A DNA stretch of 64,000 bases, taken from the NCBI GenBank assembly GCA_032718475.1, contig JAUCBJ010008050.1, positions 62,001 through 126,000 on the forward strand, in the 5' to 3' direction. Shown here one piece after another: positions 51,001 to 63,276 of the stretch. A model generated the notes under the pieces. That model did no database searches, was not told the origin of the DNA, and saw only the letters and a program-made list of their open reading frames with translations. The first letter of the stretch is position 1. The number at the start of each line of letters is the position of its first letter. The position numbers and the translations under genes are program-made. Source of the DNA: Nemertoderma westbladi (Eukaryota > Xenacoelomorpha > Nemertodermatida > Nemertodermatidae).

Positions 51001-51789
51001 TATAATAATGGTCTTTTATTCCTTAACTTGTGGATTTATCTAAATAAATTGCACAAGGCAGCCTTGGCAGCGGAATGCTAGACTGATGGTTGGAATAGGC
51101 GTCATTTTGCGAGTGGCGGATCAGCCGTCGCCATCTTATTGTACTGTACAGTATTACAGTAGAACACAAAGTTGATTAACAATACATACATACCGGTATA
51201 ACTAAATATAATTAAATGAAATATACAACAATACACCATGTTCTGGAATATAGTGTCGTTATTCAGGTACCTGGACCCCCCCCCCCCCCCCAAAAAAAAA
51301 AAATTTGTTCTACAAATCTTAATGAGATTGCATGAAGTTTAAAATAGTGGAGTGATAGTTCCACCTCCCTCCTCCTTCGTGGGTGAGCCAGAATTTTTAT
51401 TTTTGCTTTCAATCTTTAGCTACAAGCGTTTAAAAAAGGTGTCTCCGGTGATATTTCACCAGTTACAACGCAGTTATTCTTTAACCTTATAGTGATTTGT
51501 TGGTACTGATTGAAAGCTGGCCATGTAAGGATTCAAAATATGTAACATAATCTAAATTTCGTTGAAAAATAGCTGAGACATGAGCGTTAAACATTTGCAT
51601 GGTTTGCATCTGCATGAGGCTATTTTATTCTATTAAATAAAAATGCCATATTCTAGAACATTATACGTAACAGTAATAGTAATACACAACAGTAATACTA
51701 ACCACTAACACTAATATACTCTATCCTCATTTCATTATATAATTATGTAACAGTATTATTAGTATGCTATATGCTGTATTTCACTTCTT
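48062..51789. other. Upstream region of the main gene and intergenic space, no gene seen
   Basis: Should contain the promoter and 5' UTR of the minus-strand gene near 48062-48700, but I see no decisive core promoter. Other content: a G run at 48914-48928, degenerate GTCAGTGAGT repeats at 50460-50640, and a C run followed by A at 51276-51300. Short open frames look random. Confidence 0.5.
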
Positions 51790-54700
51790 ATATTGTAAAA
51801 GGTTTTTGCGGACATAATAAGTCATTTTACGCAATGCGCTAAATACTCTAAAGGGACTTATAATTGTACAACTACGCGCCTGTCAAGAAACACAGAGTTG
51901 GGACATGACGAAATCTACCTGCTGTTTCTTTGTGTGAGAATATTCTTTGTTGACATATATTTTCAGCCAATCAGAGCGATCTCCCCTTTTTGTTTACAGC
52001 AGCCTACGGGAGATGACACAATAGGCAGTTTTTCCTAGAATCCTACTTCATTCAGGATTCATTCGGAAGTTCTGACGTTTCAGACTTTGCCCTAAACATC
52101 AGAGGCTAGAGTCATAAGAACGCAAATCTATTAACATAACACTGCATACCGCACCTACTGACTGACTGACCTGAACAATTCACTGACTCTTTTCACCGCA
52201 CTGCCTTAATGCTGTTTTATATTGTTGTTAATTGCTGTTTATATTGATGGATGTTATATTCGGAGAATACTGATAAATGTTGAGAGGAGTTGTAACATCA
52301 GACCCAACCCCCCACAGTTATATGGCAACCCGAAGATGCATAAAACTGACAACCCCATGCGACCAATCACAGCGGCAACAGGATCAGCCATTGAAAAACC
52401 AGCCCGGTTTTGCTGCCAGATACTCAGCCAACTGGTAGAACTCATCCCGGGACGGTTAAAAAACTCTATCGACTTCATGGATAGGGTTAAACGACTACCC
52501 CCGTTAGACCCAGGCGACATTTTGTTCAGCCTGGATATAGTGGCTATGTACACTAACATCCCGGTGGATGACACGGTTGAAATAGTAACTGAATTCCTTT
52601 CAATACACCACACCAAAATTAATATGTTTGGGATCACCGTACCAGAGTTTTACGGGCTATTTAAATTATGTACTGAATTTTATTATTTTCAGTTTGATGG
52701 GAATTTTTATAGACAGCTATCGCGATTAGGCATGGGGGATAGGTTAGCAGCACCGTGCTCACAAATTTTTATACACGCGAAGGAAACAAAATTTCTAGCT
52801 AGTTATTTTCTGCAGCCGGAGTGCTGGATGCGATATTACGATGACGGTTGGTCGCAGTGGAAGCACAGGGAACCGAACTGAGTAACTTTCTAGAATTCCT
52901 TGAACACTTGCCACCCGACCATCAAATATACGATGGAATTTTCATTTGACCGATTGCCATTTCTTCACGTCGTCACCACTATTAACAACAGTGGGAACAT
53001 TGTTTTCGAGCTATACACAAAACCCTTGAATGTTGGAGTGATGATAAACTTTAACAGCCACCACCCGAAAAGCGCGATTTTTAACACCGCTCGCAGCGCA
53101 CTACAGCGAGCCTTATCGCGGGGTAGCACACCGGAAGGGAAGGCGAGGGGTAGTAACAAAATTAGGGAAACTCTAATTAACAACGACTTCCCTTTAGAGG
53201 TGGTCAGCAAACTTACCAAGCAAGTGGAGCAGGGGAGGAACTCTCGCGCTAACCCAGCTAGAAATAGCAAATTAACACCGGTGGTCCTGCCCTATATTAA
53301 TGAGCAGGTACTATGTAGGGTTAAGCAAGCGGTACAAGAGTCACCATTCGCTAGCACGGTTAGAGTAGTCTCATCTACGGGATCCAAACTTCGTAACATT
53401 TTAATAAAAACTAACATTGACCCCCCAACATGCCCAGCACCTAAGAACGCGGAATGCTACACCTGTGGGCACGGCGTCCATAAGTGCACCACCAGAAATG
53501 TGGTCTACAAGGTGGCCTGACCAGTTGTGGTGCGGACTACATTGGAGAGTCATATGACTGAGTGCGTGGGCGGGTAATGTCCCATAGGAATGCAATCCGT
53601 AACGGGAACCCTAAGAACGAAAGTGGCGTAGGCGCACACTTTGTTACACATCACCCTGACTTAGCACAAACCCAACACCCAGTAACAGTATCCATAGTCA
53701 AGAAAGCAAGAGACTACATTGACCGAAAACTCACTGAGAAAGTACACATAGCACACAACACACCAACCATGAATACGCAGCACTTTAGGGAACACGACGC
53801 AGGGTGGTGAACGATTGATTACTGATTATGGTGCAATTAATTTAGTGTTTGGAATATTTGCAATTTATTTGTAACTTTGTAGATTATGGTGTAGTTTATT
53901 GGGTATAGGAACTACCTACAGTAGATGCCCGCCGCAGCCCCAACACACAATGGAGCAACTACTGTAGCTAGGCCTAGACCTTGGATCATACGGTACAGCC
54001 TTCAGTACATACATACCGGTTGTGTTTCTGTATTGTTTGTTACTCGAGACCTATCAACGAGCTAGTAAAAGGCCTGTGGCCGAAATATTGCTCAATTTGT
54101 CAATTTTGGTTACTTGACGGTCAGTCTCCCCTTATCTATTATTAATACTGATAAATAATCGTAAACCCCTCAACTTTCTTAATTACTGAGGTAAGCAGAA
54201 GGGTGTACCATTACTAATTGTGGGCTCAATTTATAGTGGTTTTGGTGTGAAATAAATGCTATTTCATAATACCTACATATGTCAGTTGCAACCCTCCTTA
54301 TATATGATCAAAATCAGTGACAGTCGGAAAATCAGTGCGTATTAGTGTGAATTAGTGTGAAGTAGTGTGAAGGTTAATAAAGCATTCCTAAAGAATGCGC
54401 CATTTGCGATACCTTATAGCTTCTAGTTGTAATTAATGTAAGTCATAACTATGTTTGATACTTAAAGCACCACGTCCAAAAGGAACTGTTAATATTTCCC
54501 CAAAAGTAAATATAGTTGTTGGAGATTATATAGCAGCGATCAATCTGATAATACAAAGTAGCCTACTGCAATAACTTTCTCTATAACCGAATCCAGTCTC
54601 CCACACTGTGGGTCATACGCCGCGCATAGACTGGTATCAACTGATGTCAATTGGCAAGGGCAATAGTCGATTCAGGAGACACTTAAATTAGCAGGTTAAA

Positions 54701-55310
54701 CTGTTAAGGTCTAAAAGCGCGAACATTAATTGTAAAAGCTTTTGCGTAATTAACCGGTTATTCTCCCGTAAAGTACTCTGTAGTTGGTTTACCAGGCAGA
54801 AAAAGGCCGTGTCCTTACTGTACTGGTGTTTTAGAGGACATAAAAGTCATTTCTTCTGTATTTGTACTTTAGAGGACATAATCCGCAATCTCGTGACGCA
54901 ATAAGCTAGATCCTCTTGAAAACAGTGTCGCTACCATGACGACGGCTAACAGCTGATATTGCCACGTCGACATTTCTTTGTTTCTTTGTTCTCTCGTTGC
55001 TCGGTCGACCAATCAGAGCGTTTTTTGTCTCTGTGTTGGAGTTGGATACAGAAACTCAGTAGTTCAGTGTTATCTTTTTGCCCAGAGCCTAAGAACGTCG
55101 GCTTTTGGCACCTCCGTGTTTCAGTCTTTAGCTTAACATTAGTAGGCTTAATTATAGAACGTATATCCGTTATCTTACTCAACAAACCGAGTTATCATAC
55201 AAAAACTCAGTTAACTCACTTAATAATCATTCATACCTTAACTTTACTGCTTTTACTGTCGGTTATTCATTATATTGGTTGATGAAATATTATATCGGAA
55301 TACTGATCAA
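51790..55310 (+). mobile_element. Penelope-like element between diverged direct repeats
   Basis: An RT plus GIY-YIG coding region (52222-53810) lies between two diverged collinear segments, 51790-52275 and 54835-55310. They share GGACATAA, CCAATCAGAGCG, GTTTCAG and an end block ATTCGGAGAATACTGAT / ATATCGGAATACTGAT. Penelope-like elements often have such LTR-like terminal repeats (pLTRs). The repeats are diverged, so the boundaries are approximate. Confidence 0.7.
52222..53812 (+). pseudogene. Penelope-like RT with GIY-YIG endonuclease, decayed
   Basis: The first frame (to 52881) has LYGNPKMHKTDNPMRPITA, GDILFSLDIVAMYTNIPVDD and, at the catalytic box, WMRYYDDG. The second (52900-53520) has KYTMEFSFDRLPFLHVV and MINFNSHHPKSAIFNTAR, the thumb region, then the Cys/His linker CYTCGHGVHKCTTRNVVYKV. 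The GIY-YIG part continues in another frame with CGADYIGES, a TGA at about 53560, then RGRVMSHRNAIRNGNPKNES and HFVTHHPD. The N-terminal RT text is missing. Breaks: a shift near 52881, a stop at 53518-53520 and the TGA. Confidence 0.9.
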
Positions 55311-55945
55311 TAGTCAGACACCCCACCTTCTTGATATACTAAAGGTTAGAGAGACCGGTTACAGATAAACGATTGCGACCTATGTTAAGTGGTTTGAAGT
55401 GAATCTAATGCTGTTTCATAGGCCCGACATAAATTGTATGTTGCTCTCTTTATACGTGACTAAATTTAGTGAAGGTCGGCAGATTAGTGTGCAGTATTGT
55501 GCAGCATTGTGTATGATTGTAACTGATAACAAAGCATCTCCTAAAGAATGCGCCATATACGTGAATCTATAGCCTTTTCGTTGTGTCTAGTTTAAGTCAT
55601 AACTCTGTTTACATATTTAGAGCGCCACGTCCTAAAGGAACTGTTAATATTTCCCGAAAGTGAATAATATTTGTCAGAGATTATATATAACGATCAGTCG
55701 AATAATACGGTAGGCTTACACCATCAATCATTAAGCTTCCGAATTCAGTTTCCCGGGTATATCCAGCGGGTGAATGATTGCGCATAGACTGGCTTCGGCT
55801 AATGTAGTGTATCAAATACTCGTCATAGGCTAAAGACTATATATCATCTAAAAGACATCCTAATTTGGCAGGTTAAACTGTCAAAGGTCTTAAAAGCGCA
55901 AACAATAACAGATATTGCTTCTGGATTGCGGCGTATGCAATTAAG
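54215..55945. repeat. Direct repeats A (54215-54770 and 55385-55945)
   Basis: Both copies contain CTAAAGAATGCGCCAT, AAGTCATAACT, GCRCCACGTCC, AAAGGAACTGTTAATATTTC and GCGCATAGACTGG in the same order, about 1.17 kb apart and moderately diverged. With the 54835-55310 repeat they give an order A-B-A downstream of the Penelope ORF, as in tandem or partial-tandem Penelope copies. Confidence 0.75.
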
Positions 55946-56203
55946 TCTAAAGTACCGGTACCGGTCGAACGGTAACCTGTACTGCTGTAACCAGTAGGCC
56001 TGACTGCCTGATCATCCGAACCGGTACTTACAGTACAGGTACAGCAGTATTATTCGATTTGATTATTATATACCGGTAGGTCTTAATAATTAATCGGGGA
56101 CGCCTGGTTTTTATTGGGATTTTACTTAGGCCTATTTCTGTCAGTTTTATTTATTTGTAAGCCAGTATTGAGCAGAAGGCGTGTAAGCCTGCTCAGATTG
56201 TAC

Positions 56204-56781
56204 AGATAATTTGTAGGCTTGACTGTTGTCTAACTGTTGTTAAGTCTGAACGGATTGCAGTGTGTGTAGAGCATCTGTCCGATGAAGTGCTAGTTAGGAA
56301 AGTAGGGGCTTCAAGTGCTGTGAGGTAAACCCCCTGTGAAAGAATAAGTCGTACTACTGGGTTAGAACGCATACTAACTAATCATTTCGGAGTCTGCATA
56401 TACTGTAGTGTATTTGGGCTTGATAGTAGTCTGCCATCGTTTGGTCTGTACTTTGTTTGTGTAGTCTGTACGGGTAGCGTATAATTTTATTTAGATAATT
56501 TGTAGGCTGGATAGTTGTCTGGCTGTTGTTGGGTTTGAGGAAATTTCGGTGTGTGTAGAGCATCTGTCCGATAAAGTGCTAAGTTAGGAAAGTAGGGGCT
56601 TCAAGTGCTGTGAGGTAAACCCCCTGTGAAAGAATAAGTCGTACTACTGGGTTAGAACGCATACTAACTAATCATTTCGGAGTCTGCATATACCGTAGTT
56701 TGTTTAGGCTTGATAGTAGCCTGTCAGTATTTGGTCTGCATTTTGTTTGAGTAGTTTGTACGCGTAGCGTAATATTTATTA
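56204..56781. repeat. Tandem duplication, 289-bp unit, two copies
   Basis: Copies 56204-56492 and 56493-56781 share AGATAATTTGTAGGCT, a 120-bp nearly identical core containing AGAGCATCTGTCCGAT and CCCCCTGTGAAAGAATAAGT, and end GTAGCGT. Confidence 0.92.
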
Positions 56782-57737
56782 TTCAGAGTTTATGCGATTA
56801 TTCGCAACATTCATATCCCCAAGTTTATTCCTACAGTAATTGTGTTTGTTATACATACCGTTATAGTTAAACTAACCCCGGTACTACATCAGGGCTGCTC
56901 GGCGTAGGTAAAGACTGGAGATTTTATGCTTTGGTCACTCCGGCAGATACCGTGGTTCTTTTAGCTGTTCAAGTATTTTTAACTACTGATTATTTGTTGT
57001 ACAAGTACTTGTACCTAATTTAGGGTTTAGTGTACAGTACTTTCCGAGGGTGATTAGTGTGTAGGCAGTATATTTGTGTTGTAAAGTGGTTAATAGGCAC
57101 GTTGGTTCTGGTAGACCGCGGTAATTAACTTCTGGGTAGGAACACTCCGTGATACATAACGTAGTACCTATAGCGATACGGCTATAGGTCGTCAGACGGT
57201 GGTATTTTCCTATCTGGACAGCGCAGTATACTTACTACTACTTATTATTTTCAAATACCGTAGTAACCTGTCCGTTGTAATAACCAGATATTCTAACCCT
57301 TTGTTAGGCTGGTTAGTAGACTTCTTGTAAAATTACCCTAAAAAATTCGTATTTGTGTATTTGTAATTAAATTTTTGTGTTTATTTAGAGATTGTAATCT
57401 CAACCCGAATTGTACGTAATTTGTAGTATTAAGTAACTTAGGTAAATTAGAATTATTTGTTTTAGTGTCTAACAAGTAGCACTCCACTGAGAGCGCACAG
57501 CTTATGTGTAGTGACTCCCCCAGAAATAATAACATTTATTTCAAACATTGACAAAACCCATTAAACGGGTATATATATATTATAAATCAACTCAAACGAT
57601 TTATAAATAGTAGGCCTGCCATATAACAATTAGGTCTCAATATCAGTTGGACTACTGCTTAAATAACGGCGATAAAGTAAGTTAAAGTAACCAAGTAGCC
57701 CTTAAAATTCAGAAATTCAATTATTCTAAAATAATTG

Positions 57738-57990
57738 ATATACCGGTATTTACAATAGGCTTATTATTTTATTTTATAAATATAGGATGAAATCATACCG
57801 GTATTCTGTAATTAATTCTAGTTAATAATTATACTTATATATACTATAAGTGTAAACTGCATACCGGTATCCACGATAGGCCTATTATATATTTATATAT
57901 ATTTGTGCTAAAATTATATACCGGTATTCTGTGAAAAACCTAGTCTGTAATAATACTTATATATACCATAAGCATACCGGTATTCTAATA
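57738..57990. repeat. ATACCGGTAT-containing repeats
   Basis: The palindrome ATACCGGTAT (or TACCGGTA) occurs five times at 50-65-bp spacing. Two diverged units of about 118 bp include ATACCGGTATTCTGT and ACTTATATATACYATAAG. Confidence 0.8.
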
Positions 57991-58104
57991 TTATATATAT
58001 CACGCTACACTGAGTAGCAGTATCGGTAATTAATTACTAGGCTAGCAGTTAATGCTGAATTACTAGACTTGCTTAGACTGTAATATAGCAGTAGGCATTC
58101 AACT

Positions 58105-61100
58105 GTGCAAACAAACATGTCTGATACTAAGCAGAACCTGTCAGACAGTTTATTAGATGTAACTATCTGCGACTCAGATAAGGGTGTAGAACCGTCTACA
58201 CCTAAGTTCAGTTCACCTCCCACTGTGAGGAAGGTCATCCCTCCAGTAGTAATAACAGAACCGAGGCTGGTCCAACATCGTAGGTCTATCATAGGCACTC
58301 GAGCTCAGGTCAAGCGGGACCAAGACGCAGCGGAACAGCAACAACCCGCGAGCCAAGAACTTATTTCTCAGCGGCCCGACAGCTCCAGTAGTGAGGATAC
58401 TGTAGAGCTGACACCCGAGCGCGGAGCAAGGATGACGGATGCGGTTTATTCGGATCCCCTTCTCATCCTTCCTGCAGCCGTACTCACTAGGTTATTGATT
58501 GCGGTGGAAGAACACCAGATCGATTGGGCGAGAAGTAAGCGATCAACTAAAGATAGTTATGAGGGATACACAAGGGAAGAACTGAAGTCTATGGTCGAGT
58601 CGCAATGGAACTTCCCCGGACCCGGACTCCCGTTTGATTTATCAGAAGCTGCCTGGGAAGACATACACCGGATGGGAGTAGCCAAGGAAACCATCGATCC
58701 AGCTGTGTGGAAGAGGTCCGCAGCCGGATACGCACAGGGATTCTTCAGCTCTATGGAGCGAGTAAAAGAACAACTGTTTCAACAACCTCAAGGACCTCAA
58801 GAGCAGGGACAACTGCTTTATCAAGTTAGAGAAAGAATTCTGCGAATTAGGCTAATCTTATCGGCCTTTGAGGAGGCTTCTAAAAGAAGACAAGACACGT
58901 CGTTGCAAGTTGCCGTAAAGACTTGGTTTCAACGGGTGAGTCTCCAAGTTCAAGGAACGGCTCAGTGGAAAGCTCAGCTGGAGGAGCGCTCAACCCATGG
59001 AGAATCAACAGACGCTACTTTTTCCCAAGTGGAAAGTGAAGCGACGGCAGAGAACCCGCATAAGAGGGATGCCATTGATATCTATCTGTCAGACTATCAA
59101 CGTTTCTTAGGTGATGAAGAGTTGAGGAGAAGGTTGGATGGACTTAACCCTAATAGTGAAGGAGCACAGCGTGTGCTTGACGCCATCGACGTGGATAGGT
59201 TAGCGGCGAACCAAGCTAAATTCGATGAACAACTCCGCATCGCTAGAGACCAAGAAGAAAAGGTGAAGAAAAAACGCATAGAAGACAGAAAGAAAGCAGC
59301 AGTAGCAGCTGCAGAAGCCGAAAGGAAAGCAGCCGAAGAGGAAAGTAAAGCAGCCGAAATGGAAAGAAAAGCGGCAGCGGCAGCGGCAGAGGCAGAAGCG
59401 AAAAGAAAAGCGGCAGCGGCAGAGGCAGAAGCGAAAAGAAAAGCAGCCGAAATGGAAAGAAAAGCGGCAATGGCAGCGGCAGAAGCAGAGCGGATAGCGG
59501 CTGAAGAGATCGCCCAATTAGAATTGGAAAATATTCAGGAGAATCAAGACTGCATAAATAAACAGTTAACAGCTAGTAATATGCAGATGATGAATCGATC
59601 TACTCCCAAAAGACAGGGATATACATCATCTGAGGAAGGCGATACAACAGATCCTGAAGGCGGAGGAAATAGATCTCGTTCCAGTAGGCGTAGAAGAACG
59701 CCCCACCGTCAGAAATTGCCTAATTTGCCCCCAGCTGTGAGAAGGCAACTAGCTAGCACAGACTTAGGTAGTACAGAACCCACAGACCAAATTATTAGAG
59801 TAGAAAGACTCCCTACTATAGTAGATGAGCCTGAAATAATTAGGCCTGTTCTCGAAGCCACCCCTTCTGTGATAGAGACCCCTGTACTTCCAGAACCTAA
59901 CTCTAAATTCCCTTTACACAGTACTAAACTACCTGTATCCAGTAGGACAGTTCCTCAGTCAACTCCGGTCCTGGATGCCGAGCGAGACATTAACAATTTG
60001 TCACCCGTCGTCCCTCGTCTACCCGCTACTATGTTGGCGGCTCCCGCTTCGGCGGTAGAGTGGGTGGATGAGCGACCGCGGGGGATGGATATTCTCCTCG
60101 GGCAGATGGAGGAGAATCAGGCACGCTCCTCCCAGCAGGTCCGAGAGTTGGAGGGGACTGTTCAACAGTTAAGGGGAACAGTAAGAGAGAGTAGGTTAGA
60201 ATTGCAGGAAGTGCAGCAGAGTATCGCGTTAGAACGCGATAAGTTAGTAAATCTACAAAAGGGTATACCACCACCCTCTGTAACAATGTGTCAACCTGTT
60301 AGGTCTGAAGTATTTCATGCGCAAGGTGTGGAGCCTACACGCATCTATACTGCTAGTGAAGTAGAAACTCCTATAGTAAACCCTATTAAGGGTAATTATA
60401 AACCTGTTGACAATGATATTCCATATAGACCTGATCATAATCCGAGAAATTTATATACCGATAACTCGATATTAAATAACACGATGGCCCAAGAAAGTTT
60501 TACGCGTCAAATGGCTAGAACCGAAGCCCGTCAAGCGGTAAAGGTGAGAGAGATTGTCAAGTTCAACGGAGATGAGATGAAATGGTTACCTTTTAATGAA
60601 TATTATAAAGATAACATACAGAACTCTGTGCTATCTAACGGAGAGAAACTTAGATTCCTCATCGAGTGCTTGGAAGGATCTCCCAAGTTAATGGCGTTAA
60701 AGTTTATTGGACATCCAGATGGATTAAGACAAGTTTGGGATTCACTAAACATCAGGTATGGTAATAGGAATAACATAGCTAAGTATTTGTATGCGAAATT
60801 GGTAGCGCCCCGAAAGTTTCTTAGCACCGGGATTATAGAATTTTCCGATGAGATCCAGGAGATTTGTAGACAATTAGATTGGCTAGGTAAGTCTCATGAG
60901 TATCAGAGTTCTATGGTTATTGGAGCTGTAGCATCTACCTTGCCAAAGGGTGGAGTGGGTACTCATTGGGACAAAAGAGTTCTGTATATGATGGAACAAC
61001 AACGAAGATACCCTACCATGGCTGATCTCCTGTCATTCTTAGATGGAGAGGTAAAATTACAGCTCCTAAAGCAGTCCAGAGAGAAGACACCGGAAAATAA

Positions 61101-63276
61101 GGTAAGTGAGAAACCCGTTTCTAGGAGAAAGGTAACACCAGTGTGTTATACAGACGACGGCGAAAGCCAGGCCTCTCAAGAGGAGAACAACGGGAAAGAC
61201 ACCGAAAGATCTTACTATGTCAACAAAGCGCCTAAGGACGTAAGTAAATTTAAGTCTCGAACTAGTGACAGGAGAGAACAGGTAACAAAAACTCCTCCTA
61301 CGTCTCCCAAGAGAATTCAGGTGAGAAAGCCCGAAGAAAAAACAAGTGTGCACAATGTTACGCAAAATAAGGTAAGTAACATCAAACCGAAATGTGCGCT
61401 ATGTGATGGGACCCATCGCTTGAATATGTGTGATGAATTCCTAAAGAAATCATTAACTGAGAGACGTGAAGTCATGTGGGATAAGCGGTTGTGTTATAAT
61501 TGCCTCAGACAAGGACACCAATGGCGAACCTGTTACTCTAACACAAGATGTGCCAAGTGCGGTGCGAAACATCATATCTTGTTGCACACTGAATTCGAGC
61601 GAAATAGTGCGAGTCAGGTAAGTGATTCCGAATTACATGTCCAATTCAGTGATGTGAACGACACTGATCAATCTGAGATGGAAGGATTCTATACGGACGA
61701 GTTCTCCGACGAAAACGAATCCTGTTACACGATAAATACCACAGTGTATCGAGCACTCACGTATGAAAAGGATATGGACAGCGACCTCACCCTAACTACT
61801 TCTGATCAACAACCATTTTGGAAAGCGCCAACTTCCAATGTAGGGATTAGAGAATTTCCTGTGGTACAGGTAAGGGTCCACGGACCAAAAAGGAGTTATG
61901 TAGTGAACGCCCTCCTTGACTCCGGTAGTACAGGAACATTCATCGACAAAGAGCTAGCCGAAGACATATTCGCTGGACAACCCAAGTTCCGAACTAAGCT
62001 AAACATGTCAGGAATTATGCAGGTTTGGAAATCTACAGTAACAGCGGATTATTATGTAGGTGCGTTGTCCACCCCCCAGGACGAACTAGGAGAACATAGC
62101 ATAAGATCAGTGAAAATGGTGGCTATAAAGAACTTCGCTACTACTCAAGCAGACCTTTATAATTGGGACGAGGATGAGAGCATCCAACATCTTAAGATAC
62201 CTCGATTCCAGACTGATTATCCTGGAGTGCAAATACTCATCGGCCAAAACGCGCATGAGGCGCTCGAGACATTGGAGAAACGGCCTGCTCAACCGCAGCC
62301 ACTACAAACCTATGCGGTAAGAACTAGAGTAGGTTGGTACTTTACTGGCCCTTCCCGTAGAACTCTCATGGAAAGATTACCGAAAGATCAGGTATATCAA
62401 GTGCGAGAATGGGAAGTTGAGAACAGTGAGTTTGACGATCCAGCTGAGGGAACTCCATACTCCTCAGACAACGACGATATACATCAACTCTTCGATGAGG
62501 AGAATGCCATCGATCTCCTTGAGGAAAGCGAGACTTGGCAAAATCAAGTGAACTTATGTCAACTCCTTCTCCCATCCGAGCGAGACGACTATAACGACGA
62601 GCTTAATGACGTCATTGAACGTTATAATGCCAAGACTCGGGATGAACACGCCGTAAGATTCTTTACTCAAGAGGTTGTAGAGCCCAACTCCTACGATAAG
62701 GCCCTATCGGTGGAGGAAGAAAGAGCCAAGCAGATCCAAGCGACAACTACTCGTTTTCTTAAAGATCAAGGTAGATATGAGATCGGACTTCCTTTCCGAA
62801 AGCGAGAACCAAAGTTCATTAACAACAGACCTTTGGCAGAGAAAAGAATTGCTCAACTACATCGACGTCTTACGGCAAATTCTTCAGCTAAAGAAATGTA
62901 TCAAACGCAGTTGAAGAAGTTTATTAGCAAGGGATATGCGGAGCTAGTACCGGAAGAAACACCTATAACTGAGAGAACGTATTATTTAACTCACCATTAC
63001 GTTCCCAAACCCGGTAAACCCCATGAAGTACGAGTGGTGTTTGACGGTTCCGCCCTTTATATGGGCCAATCTCTTAATTCTGAATTGTTACCCGGACCCA
63101 ACTTACTCCAATCCTTGTTGGGAATACTATTAAGATTAAGACAATACTCCATTGCTTTCGCCTCAGATATAGAAGGCATGTTCTTACAAGTCAAAGCGCT
63201 GGGTAGGGATCGAGATAGCCTACGATTTTTGTGGTGGCCTGAAGGAGACCTCAATAAGAAACCTGTGGAGTACTGA
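58105..63276 (+). pseudogene. BEL2 Gag-protease-RT polyprotein (BEL/Pao), ends at in-frame TGA
   Basis: A 1723-codon frame from ATG 58105. About residues 1-390: Gag leader with no named domain. About 391-475: Ala/Glu/Lys-rich coiled coil with AEAERKAAEEESKAAEMERK repeats. About 800-1000: DUF1759-type Gag domain (VKFNGDEMKWLPFNEYY, LIECLEGSPKLMALKFI). About 1096-1160: Cys/His knuckles (CALCDGTHRLNMC, CYNCLRQGHQWRTC, CAKCGAKHHILLH). About 1270: aspartic protease LLDSGSTGTFID. From about 1640: RT start (EVRVVFDGSA, FASDIEGMFLQVKA, LRFLWWPEGD). The frame stops at TGA 63274-63276 inside the RT. Annotated as a pseudogene because of that stop and the missing RT box further on. Confidence 0.92.

Larger units (their letters stand above)
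55946..58104 (+). other. Leader region upstream of BEL2 gag
   Basis: No protein. It holds a 289-bp tandem duplication and ACCGGTAT-rich repeats, listed separately. The 5' LTR of BEL2 probably lies here, but its edges cannot be set without the 3' LTR, which is outside the window. Confidence 0.5.

Noticed and set aside
54959-55282. 107-codon plus frame between the Penelope ORF and BEL2
   Set aside because: It lies within the direct repeat B and has no homologous frame in the other copy. Probably chance.
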